Of a stretch of 64,000 nucleotides of DNA, positions 7,280 through 17,196 are shown piece after piece. The notes below the pieces were generated by a model, which saw nothing but the letters and a program-made list of their open reading frames with translations, was not told the DNA's origin and ran no database searches. Where the stretch lies: contig UQVR01000001.1 in NCBI GenBank assembly GCA_900544625.1, positions 1 to 64,000 on the forward strand, written 5' to 3'. A program made the translations under genes and the position numbers. The stretch comes from an uncultured Mycoplasmatota bacterium (lineage in GTDB: Bacteria > Bacillota_I > Bacilli_A > RF39 > UBA660). The stretch's first letter is position 1. Each line of letters starts with the position of its first letter.

Positions 7280-8284
7280 ATGGATGAAAGATTAATAGAT
7301 GCTAATCCTACATATGAAGATATATTTGATAAAAATATAAGACCTGAATATTTAGATGAATATGTCGGACAAGATAAAATCAAATCAAATTTAAAAGTAT
7401 TTATTGAAGCAGCAAAGATGAGAGATGAACCATTGGATCATGTTTTACTATATGGTCCTCCTGGATTAGGAAAAACTACACTTGCTCATATAATTGCTAA
7501 TGAACTGGGAAGTAACTTAAAGACTGCGACGGGTCCAGCAATTGAAAAGAGTGGAGATTTAGCAGCGATACTTTCTAATTTGGAACCTGGTGATGTTTTA
7601 TTTATTGATGAAATACATAGGATTCCATCATTTGTTGAAGAAATACTTTATTCGGCGATGGAAGATTTTACAATAAATGTCGTAATAGGTACAGATGGTA
7701 AAAGTAGATCAATTAAAATAGATTTGCCACCATTTACTTTAGTGGGTGCTACTACTAGAGCGGGAGATTTATCAAGCCCTTTAAGGGATAGGTTTGGTAT
7801 TGTAAATAAACTTGAATTTTATACGAATGATGAACTTGCTAGTATTGTAAAGAGAACTAGTAAAGTAATGAATATGAATATAACAAATGATGCTGCAATT
7901 GAACTTGCTAAAAGAAGTAGAAAAACACCAAGAATTGCTAATAGATTATTTAAAAGAGTTAGAGATTTTGCCTTAGTTGAAGGTGATGGCATAATTGATT
8001 TGAATATCACGTTAAATGCCTTAGATAGATTAAATGTTGATCAATATGGTCTAGATAATATCGATATAGAGTATTTACAAGCCTTAATAAATAAATTTAA
8101 TGGCGGTCCGGTGGGAGTTGAAACAATATCTACGGCGATTGGGGAAGAAATATCTACGATTGAAGATGTTGTGGAACCGTTTTTGTTACAAGAAGGTTTT
8201 ATTAAAAGAACTAGAAGTGGTAGAGTGGCAACAGAACTTGCTTATAAACATTTAGGCATTGATCATAATATGACATTGTTTTAA
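7280..8284 (+). CDS. ruvB: Holliday junction branch-migration helicase RuvB
   Basis: 334 residues, full length. Walker [10 protein letters not shown] is at residues 59-67, Walker B is LFIDEIH, sensor I is [18 protein letters not shown] with the arginine finger, and a winged-helix domain sits at the C terminus ([16 protein letters not shown]). The hexameric motor works with RuvA to move Holliday junctions. It is the second gene of the operon and is not joined to ruvA, unlike the usual ruvAB pair. Confidence 0.97.
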   Translation: MDERLIDANPTYEDIFDKNIRPEYLDEYVGQDKIKSNLKVFIEAAKMRDEPLDHVLLYGPPGLGKTTLAHIIANELGSNLKTATGPAIEKSGDLAAILSNLEPGDVLFIDEIHRIPSFVEEILYSAMEDFTINVVIGTDGKSRSIKIDLPPFTLVGATTRAGDLSSPLRDRFGIVNKLEFYTNDELASIVKRTSKVMNMNITNDAAIELAKRSRKTPRIANRLFKRVRDFALVEGDGIIDLNITLNALDRLNVDQYGLDNIDIEYLQALINKFNGGPVGVETISTAIGEEISTIEDVVEPFLLQEGFIKRTRSGRVATELAYKHLGIDHNMTLF

Positions 8285-8297
8285 AAGGAGGGATTAG

Positions 8298-9119
8298 ATG
8301 ATTTTAGATGGAAAGAAGTTAAGAGATGAATTGCTTATTTCTTATAAAGAAAAGATAAGTAAAGATAATTTAAGCATTACTTTAGCTATTATTTTAGTTG
8401 GTGATGATGAAGCAAGTAAATTATATATTAAAAATAAAGAAAAATATTGTAGTATGGTAGGTATTAATGTAATAAAATATTTGTTACCTAAAGAAACAAA
8501 CGAAGAAGAATTAATATCTTTAATAAAAAGTTTGAATGAAAAAGAAGAAGTAACTGGTATTATTTTACAAAGTCCTGTTCCAAGTAATATAAATTTTGAT
8601 AAATGTAGTGGCCTTATAAATGAAAATAAAGATGTTGATGGTTTTACAAAAGAAAATGTTTATAATTTATATTTAAATAAAAAGAGTATTTTACCATGTA
8701 CAGTTAAAGGTATTATAAAATTATTAGATAGTTATAATATTGAATTAAGTGGTAAAGATGTTGTAATAATTGGAAGAGGTAATATAGTTGGTAAACCTTT
8801 AGCAATGGCATTAGAAAATAGAAATGCAACAGTAAGTTTATTACATAGTAAAACTAAAGATATGATTAAATATACTAAAAGTGCTGATATTGTAGTGGTG
8901 GCTTGTGGGGTTCCTAAGTTAATTAAAAGTAATATGATAAAACAAGGGGCTGTTGTAATAGATGTTGGTATATCACGAACTGATACAGGCATTATTGGAG
9001 ATGTAGATTTTGAAAGCGTTAAAGATGTAGCGTCATATGTTACTCCGAATCCTGGTGGAGTTGGTCCGATGACTGTTGCAATGATTATTGATAATTTAAT
9101 AGAAATGAGTGAGGTATAA
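8298..9119 (+). CDS. folD: Bifunctional methylene-THF dehydrogenase/methenyl-THF cyclohydrolase FolD
   Basis: 273 residues. The [14 protein letters not shown] block carries the catalytic lysine, QSPVPSNIN is the PLP-like signature of the family (usually QLPLP), and the [17 protein letters not shown] motif binds NADP. The enzyme interconverts methylene-, methenyl- and formyl-tetrahydrofolate. It ends 1 base before glyA, which makes methylene-THF, and precedes thyA, which consumes it. The start has GGAGGG-type spacing (AAAGGAGGGATTAG). Confidence 0.95.
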   Translation: MILDGKKLRDELLISYKEKISKDNLSITLAIILVGDDEASKLYIKNKEKYCSMVGINVIKYLLPKETNEEELISLIKSLNEKEEVTGIILQSPVPSNINFDKCSGLINENKDVDGFTKENVYNLYLNKKSILPCTVKGIIKLLDSYNIELSGKDVVIIGRGNIVGKPLAMALENRNATVSLLHSKTKDMIKYTKSADIVVVACGVPKLIKSNMIKQGAVVIDVGISRTDTGIIGDVDFESVKDVASYVTPNPGGVGPMTVAMIIDNLIEMSEV

Positions 9120-9120
9120 G

Positions 9121-10344
9121 ATGAATAAAATTATTGAAAATGCATTAAGAAATGAAAGAAAAAGACAAGAAGAAAATATTGAATTGATAGCAAGTGAAAA
9201 TTATGTATCTAATGATATATTAAAATTACAAGGAAGTATACTAACTAATAAATATGCTGAAGGATATCCTGGGAAAAGATATTATGGCGGATGTGAAAAT
9301 GTTGATGTTATTGAAGAATTAGCGATAAATTATGCTAAAGATTTATTTAAAGCTGAATTTGCTAATGTTCAACCTCATTCAGGTTCTAGTGCTAATATGG
9401 CTGTTTATAGAGCATTACTTGAGCATGGGGATAAAGTGATGGGAATGAATTTATCTAATGGCGGACATTTAACTCATGGTCATAGACTTTCATTTAGTGG
9501 TCAAGATTATGAAATAGTTGATTATGATGTAAATATTGATACAGAATATATCGATTATGATGAATTAGAAAAAAGAGTATTAGAAGAAAAACCAAAGATG
9601 GTAATAGCTGGGGCTAGTGCTTATTCAAGAATAATAGATTTTAAAAGATTTAGAGAGATTTGTGATAAGGTCGGGGCTTATTTAATGGTTGATATGGCTC
9701 ACATAGCAGGACTTGTAGCAGCAGGACTTCATCCGTCACCGGTTGGTTATGCGCATGTTGTAACAACAACTACTCATAAAACCCTAAGAGGGCCTCGTGG
9801 AGGATTAATTCTAACTAATGATGCCGAAATTGCTAAAAAAATTAATAAAGCAGTTTTTCCTGGTATTCAAGGTGGACCTCTTATGCATGTGATAGCTGCA
9901 AAAGCCGAATGCTTTTATGAAGCAATGCAACCAGAATTTAAAGAATATCAAATGCAAGTATTAAAAAATATAAAGACTTTGTCTGAGACTTTATCTAATG
10001 AAGGATTTAGAATTATTTCTGGAGGAACTGATAATCATTTGATTTTAGTAGACGTTAAAAGTACATGTGGGTTAACTGGTAAAGAAGCTCAAAATTTGCT
10101 TGATAAAATTCATATTACAACAAATAAAAATACAATACCAAATGATTCAGAATCTCCGATGGTAACTAGTGGATTAAGACTAGGTTCACCAGCGATGACG
10201 ACACGTGGACTTAAAGAAAGAGATTTTGAACAAATTGGTTTAATTATTTCAAAAGCTTTAAAAAATAGTGATAATGATGAAGTATTAAATAACTTAGAAA
10301 AAGAGGTATTAGAAATAACAAGTAAATATCCTTTGTGGTATTAG
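9121..10344 (+). CDS. glyA: Serine hydroxymethyltransferase
   Basis: 407 residues of PLP-dependent SHMT, which converts serine plus THF to glycine plus methylene-THF. Signatures: [10 protein letters not shown] near the N terminus, [29 protein letters not shown], and the PLP lysine K220 in [14 protein letters not shown]. The start at 9121 follows GTGAGGT at 6-base spacing, which is itself inside the end of folD; the upstream in-frame GTG at 9109 is part of that site. Confidence 0.97.
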   Translation: MNKIIENALRNERKRQEENIELIASENYVSNDILKLQGSILTNKYAEGYPGKRYYGGCENVDVIEELAINYAKDLFKAEFANVQPHSGSSANMAVYRALLEHGDKVMGMNLSNGGHLTHGHRLSFSGQDYEIVDYDVNIDTEYIDYDELEKRVLEEKPKMVIAGASAYSRIIDFKRFREICDKVGAYLMVDMAHIAGLVAAGLHPSPVGYAHVVTTTTHKTLRGPRGGLILTNDAEIAKKINKAVFPGIQGGPLMHVIAAKAECFYEAMQPEFKEYQMQVLKNIKTLSETLSNEGFRIISGGTDNHLILVDVKSTCGLTGKEAQNLLDKIHITTNKNTIPNDSESPMVTSGLRLGSPAMTTRGLKERDFEQIGLIISKALKNSDNDEVLNNLEKEVLEITSKYPLWY

Positions 10345-10354
10345 TGAGGTAAAT

Positions 10355-11254
10355 ATGTCAAAGTGGGATAAAGATTATATTAAATTATGTAAAAAAATAT
10401 TGAGTGATGGGGTAGAAGTTGAAAATAGAACAGGTATTAATACAATAAAAATACCAAGTTATCATTTAGAATTTAATTTACAAGAAGAATTTCCATGTCT
10501 TACAACTAAGCAATTATATTTTAGACAAGCAATACTTGAAATGTTATGGATTTATCAAGCACAATCTAATGATGTAAGATGGTTACAAGAAAGAAACGTT
10601 CATATTTGGGATGAATGGGAAATTGCTGAAGATGGTAAATGGAGAGCTAATCAAAATGTTTTAGAAAATGGAAAATTAGTAAAAAAAGATATTGAAAAAG
10701 ATTTCGGGGTAGAATATGCTCACACGATTGGAACAGCTTATGGATTTATTGTGAAAAAATTAGGTTTAATGGATCGTTTGCTAGATACTTTGAAAAATAA
10801 TCCATTAGATAGAAGGATGGTTATGTCTTTGTGGCAAGACGAATATATTCCTACCGCAGTACTTCCTAGTTGTGTTTGGTCTAGTGAATGGGATGTTACA
10901 GATGGATATTTAAATATTTGGGTTCATCAAAGAAGTTGTGATGTTCCTTTAGGTCTTCCGTTTAATGTAACACAATATGCTGTACTTTTATCTTTAGTTG
11001 CTCAAGTTAGTGGACTTAAACCAGGTACAATTAATTATAGTATTAAAGATGCCCACATTTATGTTAATCAAGTTGATGGTATTAAAGAACAAATTAAACG
11101 ATTTGAAGAAAATGGCGATTATGAAGCACCAAAATTGTGGATTAATCCAGATATAAAAGAATTTAAAGATTTTGATAATTCTACAGAATTAAAAGATATT
11201 AAAGTTGTAGATTATAAGCATATGGGACCAATTAAGTTCCCTCTTGCACAGTAG
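10355..11254 (+). CDS. thyA: Thymidylate synthase ThyA
   Basis: 299 residues; methylates dUMP with methylene-THF, leaving dihydrofolate. The N-terminal RTG phosphate-binding motif, the TIGTAYG segment, catalytic C173 in LPSCVWSSEWD, and the HQRSCDVPLGLPFNVTQY block with the dUMP-binding residues are visible. The residue after the catalytic Cys is Val, where textbook ThyA has His, and the RSxD motif is RSCD; this looks like a divergent subfamily rather than damage. It is followed 8 bases later by dihydrofolate reductase, its metabolic partner. Confidence 0.93.
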   Translation: MSKWDKDYIKLCKKILSDGVEVENRTGINTIKIPSYHLEFNLQEEFPCLTTKQLYFRQAILEMLWIYQAQSNDVRWLQERNVHIWDEWEIAEDGKWRANQNVLENGKLVKKDIEKDFGVEYAHTIGTAYGFIVKKLGLMDRLLDTLKNNPLDRRMVMSLWQDEYIPTAVLPSCVWSSEWDVTDGYLNIWVHQRSCDVPLGLPFNVTQYAVLLSLVAQVSGLKPGTINYSIKDAHIYVNQVDGIKEQIKRFEENGDYEAPKLWINPDIKEFKDFDNSTELKDIKVVDYKHMGPIKFPLAQ

Positions 11255-11262
11255 AGGTAAAA

Positions 11263-11736
11263 ATGATCAGTATCATAGCAGCTATAGGAAGAAATAGAGA
11301 ACTCGGTCAAGGTAATCAATTAATTTGGCATATTAAAGAAGATTTAAAGAATTTTAAAAATATAACTATGGGAAAATATATCATAATGGGTAAAAATACA
11401 TATGAATCTTTACCTAAACATTTAGAAGGAAGAAAGTATATAGTATTATCTAGTTCTTTAAGTAATATAGAAAATGGCTTGTTGTTTAATGACTTTAATA
11501 AGTTATTAGAATTTGTTAAAGATTTAGACGAGGAAGTAATGGTAATTGGTGGGGCAAGTATATATAAACTGTTTTTACCATATGCAAGTAGGCTTTATTT
11601 AACTTTAATAGATAGTGAAGCAAAAGCAGATGTATATTTTCCAGAATTTGATAAAAATGATTATAAATGTAATGTTGTAAGTAGTAGTGAAGTTGATGGA
11701 CTAAAATATAGTTTTGTAATATATGAAAGGCGATGA
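11263..11736 (+). CDS. dfrA: Dihydrofolate reductase
   Basis: 157 residues of chromosomal-type DHFR. MISIIAAIGRNRELGQGNQLIW starts the fold, the catalytic acid is D27, GKNTYESLP is the NADPH loop, and VIGGASIYKLFLP the C-terminal glycine motif. It regenerates THF from the DHF made by ThyA, and sits between thyA and tmk at 5-8-base gaps. Confidence 0.95.
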   Translation: MISIIAAIGRNRELGQGNQLIWHIKEDLKNFKNITMGKYIIMGKNTYESLPKHLEGRKYIVLSSSLSNIENGLLFNDFNKLLEFVKDLDEEVMVIGGASIYKLFLPYASRLYLTLIDSEAKADVYFPEFDKNDYKCNVVSSSEVDGLKYSFVIYERR

Positions 11737-11741
11737 AATAA

Positions 11742-12419
11742 ATGAAAGGTAAATTAATAGTAATTGAAGGAACAGATTGTTCTGGTAAAGAAACACAAGT
11801 AAAAAAGGCTGTAGCAAGATTTAAAGATATGGGAGTAAATGTATATAATTATTCCTTTCCAATGTATGATACTCCGACGGGGAGAATTGTTGGAGGTCCT
11901 TATTTAGGTAAATCTTATATTGGACCTGGGTGGTTTGCTGAGGGTGCTGCAAATGTTGATGCTTTGACGGCTTCAGCTTATTATGCTGCTGATAGAAGAT
12001 ATAATATTGGTATTATAAATAAACATCTTGAAGATGGAGATATTGTTATACTTGATAGATATGTTGAATCTAATATGGCTCATCAAGGAGGAAAATTAAA
12101 GACTCGTGAAGAAAGAGAAAAAATGTATCAAAAATTAGATGAATTAGAATTTGGTATTATGGAATTACCTAGACCTGATGCAGTAATTTTTCTTTATATG
12201 CCTTTTGAGTATGCGGCAGTGTTAAAGAAAAATAGGGAAGAAACACCAGATCAACATGAATCAAATAAAGCTCATTTGGAGCAAGCTGAAAAAGCATATT
12301 TGGAATTAACGGAAAAATATGGTTATATTAAAGTAACTTGTGTTAAAGATGATTGTATTAGAACAATTGATGATATTAATGATGAAGTTGTAGAAAAAAT
12401 AAAGGATATTATTAAATGA
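11742..12419 (+). CDS. tmk: Thymidylate kinase
   Basis: 225 residues; phosphorylates dTMP to dTDP. The P-loop [11 protein letters not shown] (residues 9-19) is atypical, with DCSGKE in place of DGAGKT. The DRY motif ([14 protein letters not shown]) and a lid-like [10 protein letters not shown] region follow. The sequence belongs to the longer divergent Tmk branch found in some Firmicutes. It completes a dTTP-supply cassette with thyA and dfrA. Its TGA overlaps the queA ATG (ATGA). Confidence 0.9.
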   Translation: MKGKLIVIEGTDCSGKETQVKKAVARFKDMGVNVYNYSFPMYDTPTGRIVGGPYLGKSYIGPGWFAEGAANVDALTASAYYAADRRYNIGIINKHLEDGDIVILDRYVESNMAHQGGKLKTREEREKMYQKLDELEFGIMELPRPDAVIFLYMPFEYAAVLKKNREETPDQHESNKAHLEQAEKAYLELTEKYGYIKVTCVKDDCIRTIDDINDEVVEKIKDIIK

Positions 12420-13450
12420 ATATAGAAGAATATAATTATGATTTGCCAGAAAAATTTATTGCTCAAACACCTCTTTCTAATCGTAGTGATTCTAAACTAT
12501 TGTTACTTAATAAAGATAATGGAGTTATAAAAGAAGAAGTATTTAAAAATATTATTAATTATTTAAATAAAGGTGATGTATTAGTTTTAAATGATACAAA
12601 AGTAATACCCGCAAGATTAATTGGAGAAAAAGAAGATACGAAAGCAATAATTGAATTATTACTTTTAAAAGATATTGAAGGTGATATCTGGGAATGCTTA
12701 GCTAGACCTGGAAAAAGATTACATGTAGGTACTGTTATAGTGTTTGGAAATGGAAGTTTAAAAGCGAAAGTAATAGAAAAATTAGATGAAGGTATTGTAC
12801 ATGTAAAATTAATATATGAAGGAATACTTATGGAAATACTTGAAAAATTAGGTACGATGCCCCTTCCTCCTTATATTCATGAAAAACTTAGTGATCAGTC
12901 TAGATATCAAACTGTTTATGCTAAAAATTTAGGTAGTGCAGCAGCCCCAACAGCAGGACTTCATTTTACAAAAGAACTACTTGAAGAAATTAAAAATAAA
13001 GGTATTGAAGTATTATATGTTACTTTGCATGTTGGACTTGGTACATTTAGACCTGTGGAAGTAACTGATATAACTAAACATAATATGCATAGTGAATATT
13101 ATATTATGACTAAAGATGTAGCAGATGCATTAAATAAAGCAAAAAAAGAAGGAAGAAATATATATGCGGTTGGTACAACATCAACTAGGGTATTAGAAAC
13201 TGTAGCAAGCAAATATAATGAATTTAGGGAATGTTGTGGAGATACTAATATATTTATATATCCAGGATATACTTTTAAAGCTATAGATGGTTTGATTACT
13301 AATTTTCATTTACCTAAAAGTACCTTATTAATGCTTGTATCAGCTTTATCTAAAAAAGAATATATTTTAAATGCTTATGAATATGCAAAAGAAAATAATT
13401 TTAGATTCTTTTCATTCGGAGATGCAATGTTTATAAAAAAAGATATATAA
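12416..13450 (+). CDS. queA: tRNA preQ1(34) S-adenosylmethionine ribosyltransferase-isomerase QueA
   Basis: 344 residues. Recognised by [22 protein letters not shown] at the N terminus, [33 protein letters not shown] and [13 protein letters not shown]. It transfers the ribosyl part of SAM to preQ1 in tRNA to make epoxyqueuosine. tgt is usually its neighbour but is not in this window. It is the last gene of the operon: a hairpin overlaps its stop codon. Confidence 0.96.
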   Translation: MNIEEYNYDLPEKFIAQTPLSNRSDSKLLLLNKDNGVIKEEVFKNIINYLNKGDVLVLNDTKVIPARLIGEKEDTKAIIELLLLKDIEGDIWECLARPGKRLHVGTVIVFGNGSLKAKVIEKLDEGIVHVKLIYEGILMEILEKLGTMPLPPYIHEKLSDQSRYQTVYAKNLGSAAAPTAGLHFTKELLEEIKNKGIEVLYVTLHVGLGTFRPVEVTDITKHNMHSEYYIMTKDVADALNKAKKEGRNIYAVGTTSTRVLETVASKYNEFRECCGDTNIFIYPGYTFKAIDGLITNFHLPKSTLLMLVSALSKKEYILNAYEYAKENNFRFFSFGDAMFIKKDI

Positions 13451-13471
13451 GAAAGAAACTTATATATTTTT
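13443..13471 (+). terminator. Probable terminator after queA
   Basis: ATATATAAG (13443-13451) and CTTATATAT (13459-13467) pair around a 7-base loop, then Ts. The stem is AU-only, so termination may be partial. Confidence 0.5.
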
Positions 13472-13521
13472 ATTTTGTACTAGGAAAGTTATAAAAACAA
13501 GGAATAGAAGATTTAATACTA

Positions 13522-13543
13522 TTGATAAAACGTTAATTATCAA
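13522..13543. promoter_or_regulatory. Palindromic operator-like element upstream of ppdK
   Basis: TTGATAA (13522-13528) and TTATCAA (13537-13543) flank AACGTTAA, giving a 22-bp near-palindrome with an AACGTT centre, 26 bases before the predicted ppdK -35. It could bind a dimeric regulator; it is longer than a standard cre site. Confidence 0.35.
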
Positions 13544-13568
13544 AAAATGTAAAATTTAAGAAATTTTA

Positions 13569-13597
13569 TTGTTTGGTGGATGGGAAAGTGATAAAAT
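13569..13597 (+). promoter_or_regulatory. Probable ppdK promoter
   Basis: TTGTTT (13569-13574), a 17-base spacer, then TAAAAT (13592-13597). The transcript would start near 13604, leaving a 15-base leader that contains the GGAGG site. Confidence 0.45.
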
Positions 13598-13618
13598 TAT
13601 AGCATGGGAGGATTAGAA

Positions 13619-16249
13619 ATGGAAAAATATGTTTATTTGTTTCAAGAAGGAAACAAAGATATGAGAAATATCCTTGGTGGTAAAGGTGCTAATTTAGCAG
13701 AAATGACTAATATTGGATTACCTGTTCCAAGTGGATTTACAGTTACAACTGATGCTTGTAACAAATATTATGAAGATGGAAAGGAATTATCTAGTGAAGT
13801 AATAGACCAAATTAAAGAAGCATTAGCTAAATTAGAAGCAAAAAGTGGTAAAAAGTTTGGTGATAAAACAAATCCGTTACTAGTAAGTGTAAGAAGTGGT
13901 GCTAGAGCTAGTATGCCAGGTATGATGGATACTGTACTTAATCTAGGTTTAAATGATGAAATAGCAGAATCTTTTGCTGAAAAGATTGGAAATAAAAGAT
14001 TTGTTTATGATTCTTATAGAAGATTTATTCAAATGTTTGCAGATGTAGTTAAAGGTTATGCAAAGAGTAAATTTGAAACTATTATAGATGAAATTAAAGT
14101 TAAAAAAGGTGTTAAAAATGACATTGATTTAGATGAAAATGATATGGTTGAATTAACTAATCTATTTAAGAGTGCTTATAAGGAATTTGCAGGAGAAGAT
14201 TTTCCTCAAGAACCATTTACTCAATTAATTGAAGCGGTAAAAGCAGTATTTAGAAGTTGGAATAATGAAAGAGCTATTTATTATAGAAGAATTAATGATA
14301 TTCCATCTAGTTGGGGAACAGCCGTTAATGTTCAAGAAATGGTTTATGGTAATAGTGGAGAAAATTCTGGAACTGGTGTTGCGTTTACAAGAAATCCTGC
14401 AACTGGCGAAAAAGCATTATTTGGTGAATATTTAATTAATGCTCAAGGCGAAGATGTTGTTGCCGGTATTCGTACTCCAAGTCCAATTGCAACATTAAAA
14501 ACTGAAATGCCTGAAGTTTATGAAGAATTTGCAAGCATTGCCCAAGAATTAGAAAATCATTATAAAGATATGCAAGATATGGAATTTACTATTGAAGATG
14601 GTAAGTTATTCATTCTTCAAACTAGAAATGGTAAAAGAACAGCAAGTGCTGCCGTTAAAGTTGCAGTTGATTTAGTAAATGAAGGAATGATTACTAAAGA
14701 AGAAGCTGTATTAATGGTTGATCCAAAACAACTTGATGCACTACTACATCCAACGTTTACTGCAGAATCTATCAAAAATGGTAAAGTAGTTGCTGAAGGT
14801 TTAGCTGCATCTCCTGGAGCGGGATCTGGAAAAATTTATTTTACAGCTAGCGATGTAATTGAAAATAAGAAAAAGGGAATTGATTCATTACTTGTTAGAC
14901 TTGAAACATCACCAGAAGATATTGAAGGTATGAATTCAAGTAAAGGCGTTTTAACTATTCGAGGTGGCATGACTAGCCATGCAGCGGTAGTTGCTCGTGG
15001 TATGGGTATTTGTTGTGTAAGTGGTGCATCAACGATCGTTTTAAATGAAGAAGAAAAAACACTTAAAATGCCAGACGGAAGCATCTTTAAAGAAGGAGAC
15101 TACTTATCAATTGATGGCTCAACTGGTAAGGTATATGCTGGAAAACTTGAAATGCAAGAAGCATCTATAAGTGGTGACTTTGAAACTTTTATGTCTTGGG
15201 CAGATGAAGCAAGAGACTTAAAGGTAAGAACAAATGCTGATACACCAAAAGATGCAATGCAAGCAAGAAAGTTCGGAGCTGAAGGAATTGGCTTATGTCG
15301 TACAGAACACATGTTCTTTGAGCGTGATAGAATATTCAACTTTAGAAAAATGATTTGTGCAACAACTTTAGAAGAAAGAGAAAAAGCTTTAGAAAATATT
15401 TTACCATATCAAAGAAAAGACTTTGAAGGATTATTTGAAGCTATGGCACCATATAGTGTTGTTATTAGATATTTGGATCCACCTCTACATGAATTCTTAC
15501 CAAAAACTGAAGCAGAAATAAAAGAACTTGCTGATGACTTAGGCAAAACTGTTGAAGAATTACATGAAGTAATTGCATCACTTAAAGAATTTAACCCAAT
15601 GATGGGACACAGAGGATGCCGTTTAGCAATTACTTATCCAGAAATCGCTAAAATGCAAACAAGAGCTGTTATTGAAGCAGCAATAAATGTAACTAAGAAA
15701 GGTACATTAGTTACACCTGAAATTATGATACCTTTAGTTGGTGAAGTTAAAGAATTAAAATATGTTAAAGATATTGTAGTTAAAACTGCTGATGAAATTA
15801 TTGCTTCTTCTGGAATAGATTTAAAATATGAAGTTGGAACCATGATTGAAATTCCAAGAGCTGCACTTTTAGCGGATCAAATTGCTACAGAAGCTGAATT
15901 TTTCAGTTTTGGTACAAATGACTTAACACAAATGACTTATGGTTTTTCTAGAGATGATGCTGGTAAATTCTTAAATTCTTATTATGAAAAAGGAATATTT
16001 GAATTTGACCCATTTGCTCGTATAGACTTTGATGGTGTTGGACTACTTATGGAAATGGGGGCTACAAAAGGTAGAAGTGTAAATCCAAACCTTTCTTTAG
16101 GTATTTGTGGAGAACATGGTGGAGATCCAGCAAGCGTTGCTTTTTGTGATAAGCTAGGATTTAATTATGTATCTTGTTCACCATATAGAGTGCCAATTGC
16201 AAGACTAGCAGCGGCTCAAGCCGCAATCCTAAGAAAACAAGGAAAATAA
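13619..16249 (+). CDS. ppdK: Pyruvate, phosphate dikinase
   Basis: 876 residues, full length. The N-terminal ATP-grasp domain (LGGKGANLAEM) is followed by the phosphohistidine domain with H454 (GGMTSHAAVVARG) and the C-terminal PEP-binding barrel with catalytic C830 (GICGEHGGDP). The enzyme interconverts pyruvate, ATP and Pi with PEP, AMP and PPi, and in fermentative anaerobes often replaces or complements pyruvate kinase. The start at 13619 follows GGGAGG at 8-base spacing; an in-frame ATG at 13604 precedes the site and is rejected. Base use is slightly less AT-rich than its neighbours, as expected for an abundant protein. Confidence 0.97.
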   Translation: MEKYVYLFQEGNKDMRNILGGKGANLAEMTNIGLPVPSGFTVTTDACNKYYEDGKELSSEVIDQIKEALAKLEAKSGKKFGDKTNPLLVSVRSGARASMPGMMDTVLNLGLNDEIAESFAEKIGNKRFVYDSYRRFIQMFADVVKGYAKSKFETIIDEIKVKKGVKNDIDLDENDMVELTNLFKSAYKEFAGEDFPQEPFTQLIEAVKAVFRSWNNERAIYYRRINDIPSSWGTAVNVQEMVYGNSGENSGTGVAFTRNPATGEKALFGEYLINAQGEDVVAGIRTPSPIATLKTEMPEVYEEFASIAQELENHYKDMQDMEFTIEDGKLFILQTRNGKRTASAAVKVAVDLVNEGMITKEEAVLMVDPKQLDALLHPTFTAESIKNGKVVAEGLAASPGAGSGKIYFTASDVIENKKKGIDSLLVRLETSPEDIEGMNSSKGVLTIRGGMTSHAAVVARGMGICCVSGASTIVLNEEEKTLKMPDGSIFKEGDYLSIDGSTGKVYAGKLEMQEASISGDFETFMSWADEARDLKVRTNADTPKDAMQARKFGAEGIGLCRTEHMFFERDRIFNFRKMICATTLEEREKALENILPYQRKDFEGLFEAMAPYSVVIRYLDPPLHEFLPKTEAEIKELADDLGKTVEELHEVIASLKEFNPMMGHRGCRLAITYPEIAKMQTRAVIEAAINVTKKGTLVTPEIMIPLVGEVKELKYVKDIVVKTADEIIASSGIDLKYEVGTMIEIPRAALLADQIATEAEFFSFGTNDLTQMTYGFSRDDAGKFLNSYYEKGIFEFDPFARIDFDGVGLLMEMGATKGRSVNPNLSLGICGEHGGDPASVAFCDKLGFNYVSCSPYRVPIARLAAAQAAILRKQGK

Positions 16250-16264
16250 TTATTGACTTTTATA

Positions 16265-16293
16265 AACCTAACATGAAAATGTTGGGTTTTTTT
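16265..16293 (+). terminator. Terminator after ppdK
   Basis: AACCTAACAT (16265-16274), GAAA loop, ATGTTGGGTT (16279-16288) with one GT pair, then five Ts. Confidence 0.85.
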
Positions 16294-16449
16294 ATACGAA
16301 ATTTTTAAAAATAACATTTTTAGGATGTGTTCGACAGGAAACAACAAATTATTTGAAATGAATGTGTTTTAATAGAAAACCGTGAGGTGATTTTATAAGG
16401 AAAATATATTAATGAAAGATTAAAAGGGGAACAAAAGGAAGATGAGGTT

Positions 16450-17196
16450 ATGATGAAAAGAATAGGTAATAGTAGTAAAAGTTTTTATCCTGGTATATTA
16501 AAAGAATATATTATTGATAGTATTTTTAAAAGTAGATATGGAAGTAAAGTGATTTATGATGATTTAGATAATTTATCGATGTATATAAAAGGCTTTTGTA
16601 TAAATTCTTTTAATATAAATATGGTATTTAAGGAAATATTTAGACATTATGAAAATATTAGTTTTGGTGTAACAGAAATTAAAAGAATATTTCATAATAA
16701 GTATGCAAAAGAGTATCTTATAAAGGTGAATACTGTTTATAAAGGGGCTAAGTGGATTATACCAATTAAATTAATCGGGGTAGCTGATAATTTTCCTGTT
16801 GGAATAAAAGATAGTGTTTATTTAAGTAGGTTTAAATTAGAAAAAGATATAATGTTAGTAATGCAAGAAGAAAAGTTAGCTTATACATTTTATAAAATTA
16901 TGAAAGGTATTATGTTTAATAATAATTTATTGCTTGAATTATATAAAATTAATGGAAATTTAAAAGATAAGAAAAAGGTATCTAAAGCAATAGAGAATCT
17001 TTATAATAGTAATAAAGATAGTTTAGTAATAAGAAATATTAAAGATAGAATAGAACAAATAAGAAGAAATATTAATTATAGAAGTAATTGGAAATATTTT
17101 ACATATAGAGAAAATATAAAGATAAAATATGATGATTTAATGTGTGTTTTAGATATGATTTATGTATTATTAAAAGGTGGTGTAGTAAATGAATAA
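16450..17196 (+). CDS. Hypothetical protein encoded with the thioester adhesin
   Basis: 248 residues, basic, no signal peptide or membrane segment. I do not recognise it. The middle (KWIIPIKLIGV) followed by an EEKLAYTFYKIMKG helix and a helical C terminus weakly recalls AbiEii-type nucleotidyltransferases, but the catalytic GG/S-x-DxD signature is missing, so this is speculation. It overlaps the adhesin gene by 8 bases and is therefore probably co-translated with it. GAGG lies 4-7 bases before two candidate ATGs (16450, 16453). Confidence 0.6.
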   Translation: MMKRIGNSSKSFYPGILKEYIIDSIFKSRYGSKVIYDDLDNLSMYIKGFCINSFNINMVFKEIFRHYENISFGVTEIKRIFHNKYAKEYLIKVNTVYKGAKWIIPIKLIGVADNFPVGIKDSVYLSRFKLEKDIMLVMQEEKLAYTFYKIMKGIMFNNNLLLELYKINGNLKDKKKVSKAIENLYNSNKDSLVIRNIKDRIEQIRRNINYRSNWKYFTYRENIKIKYDDLMCVLDMIYVLLKGGVVNE

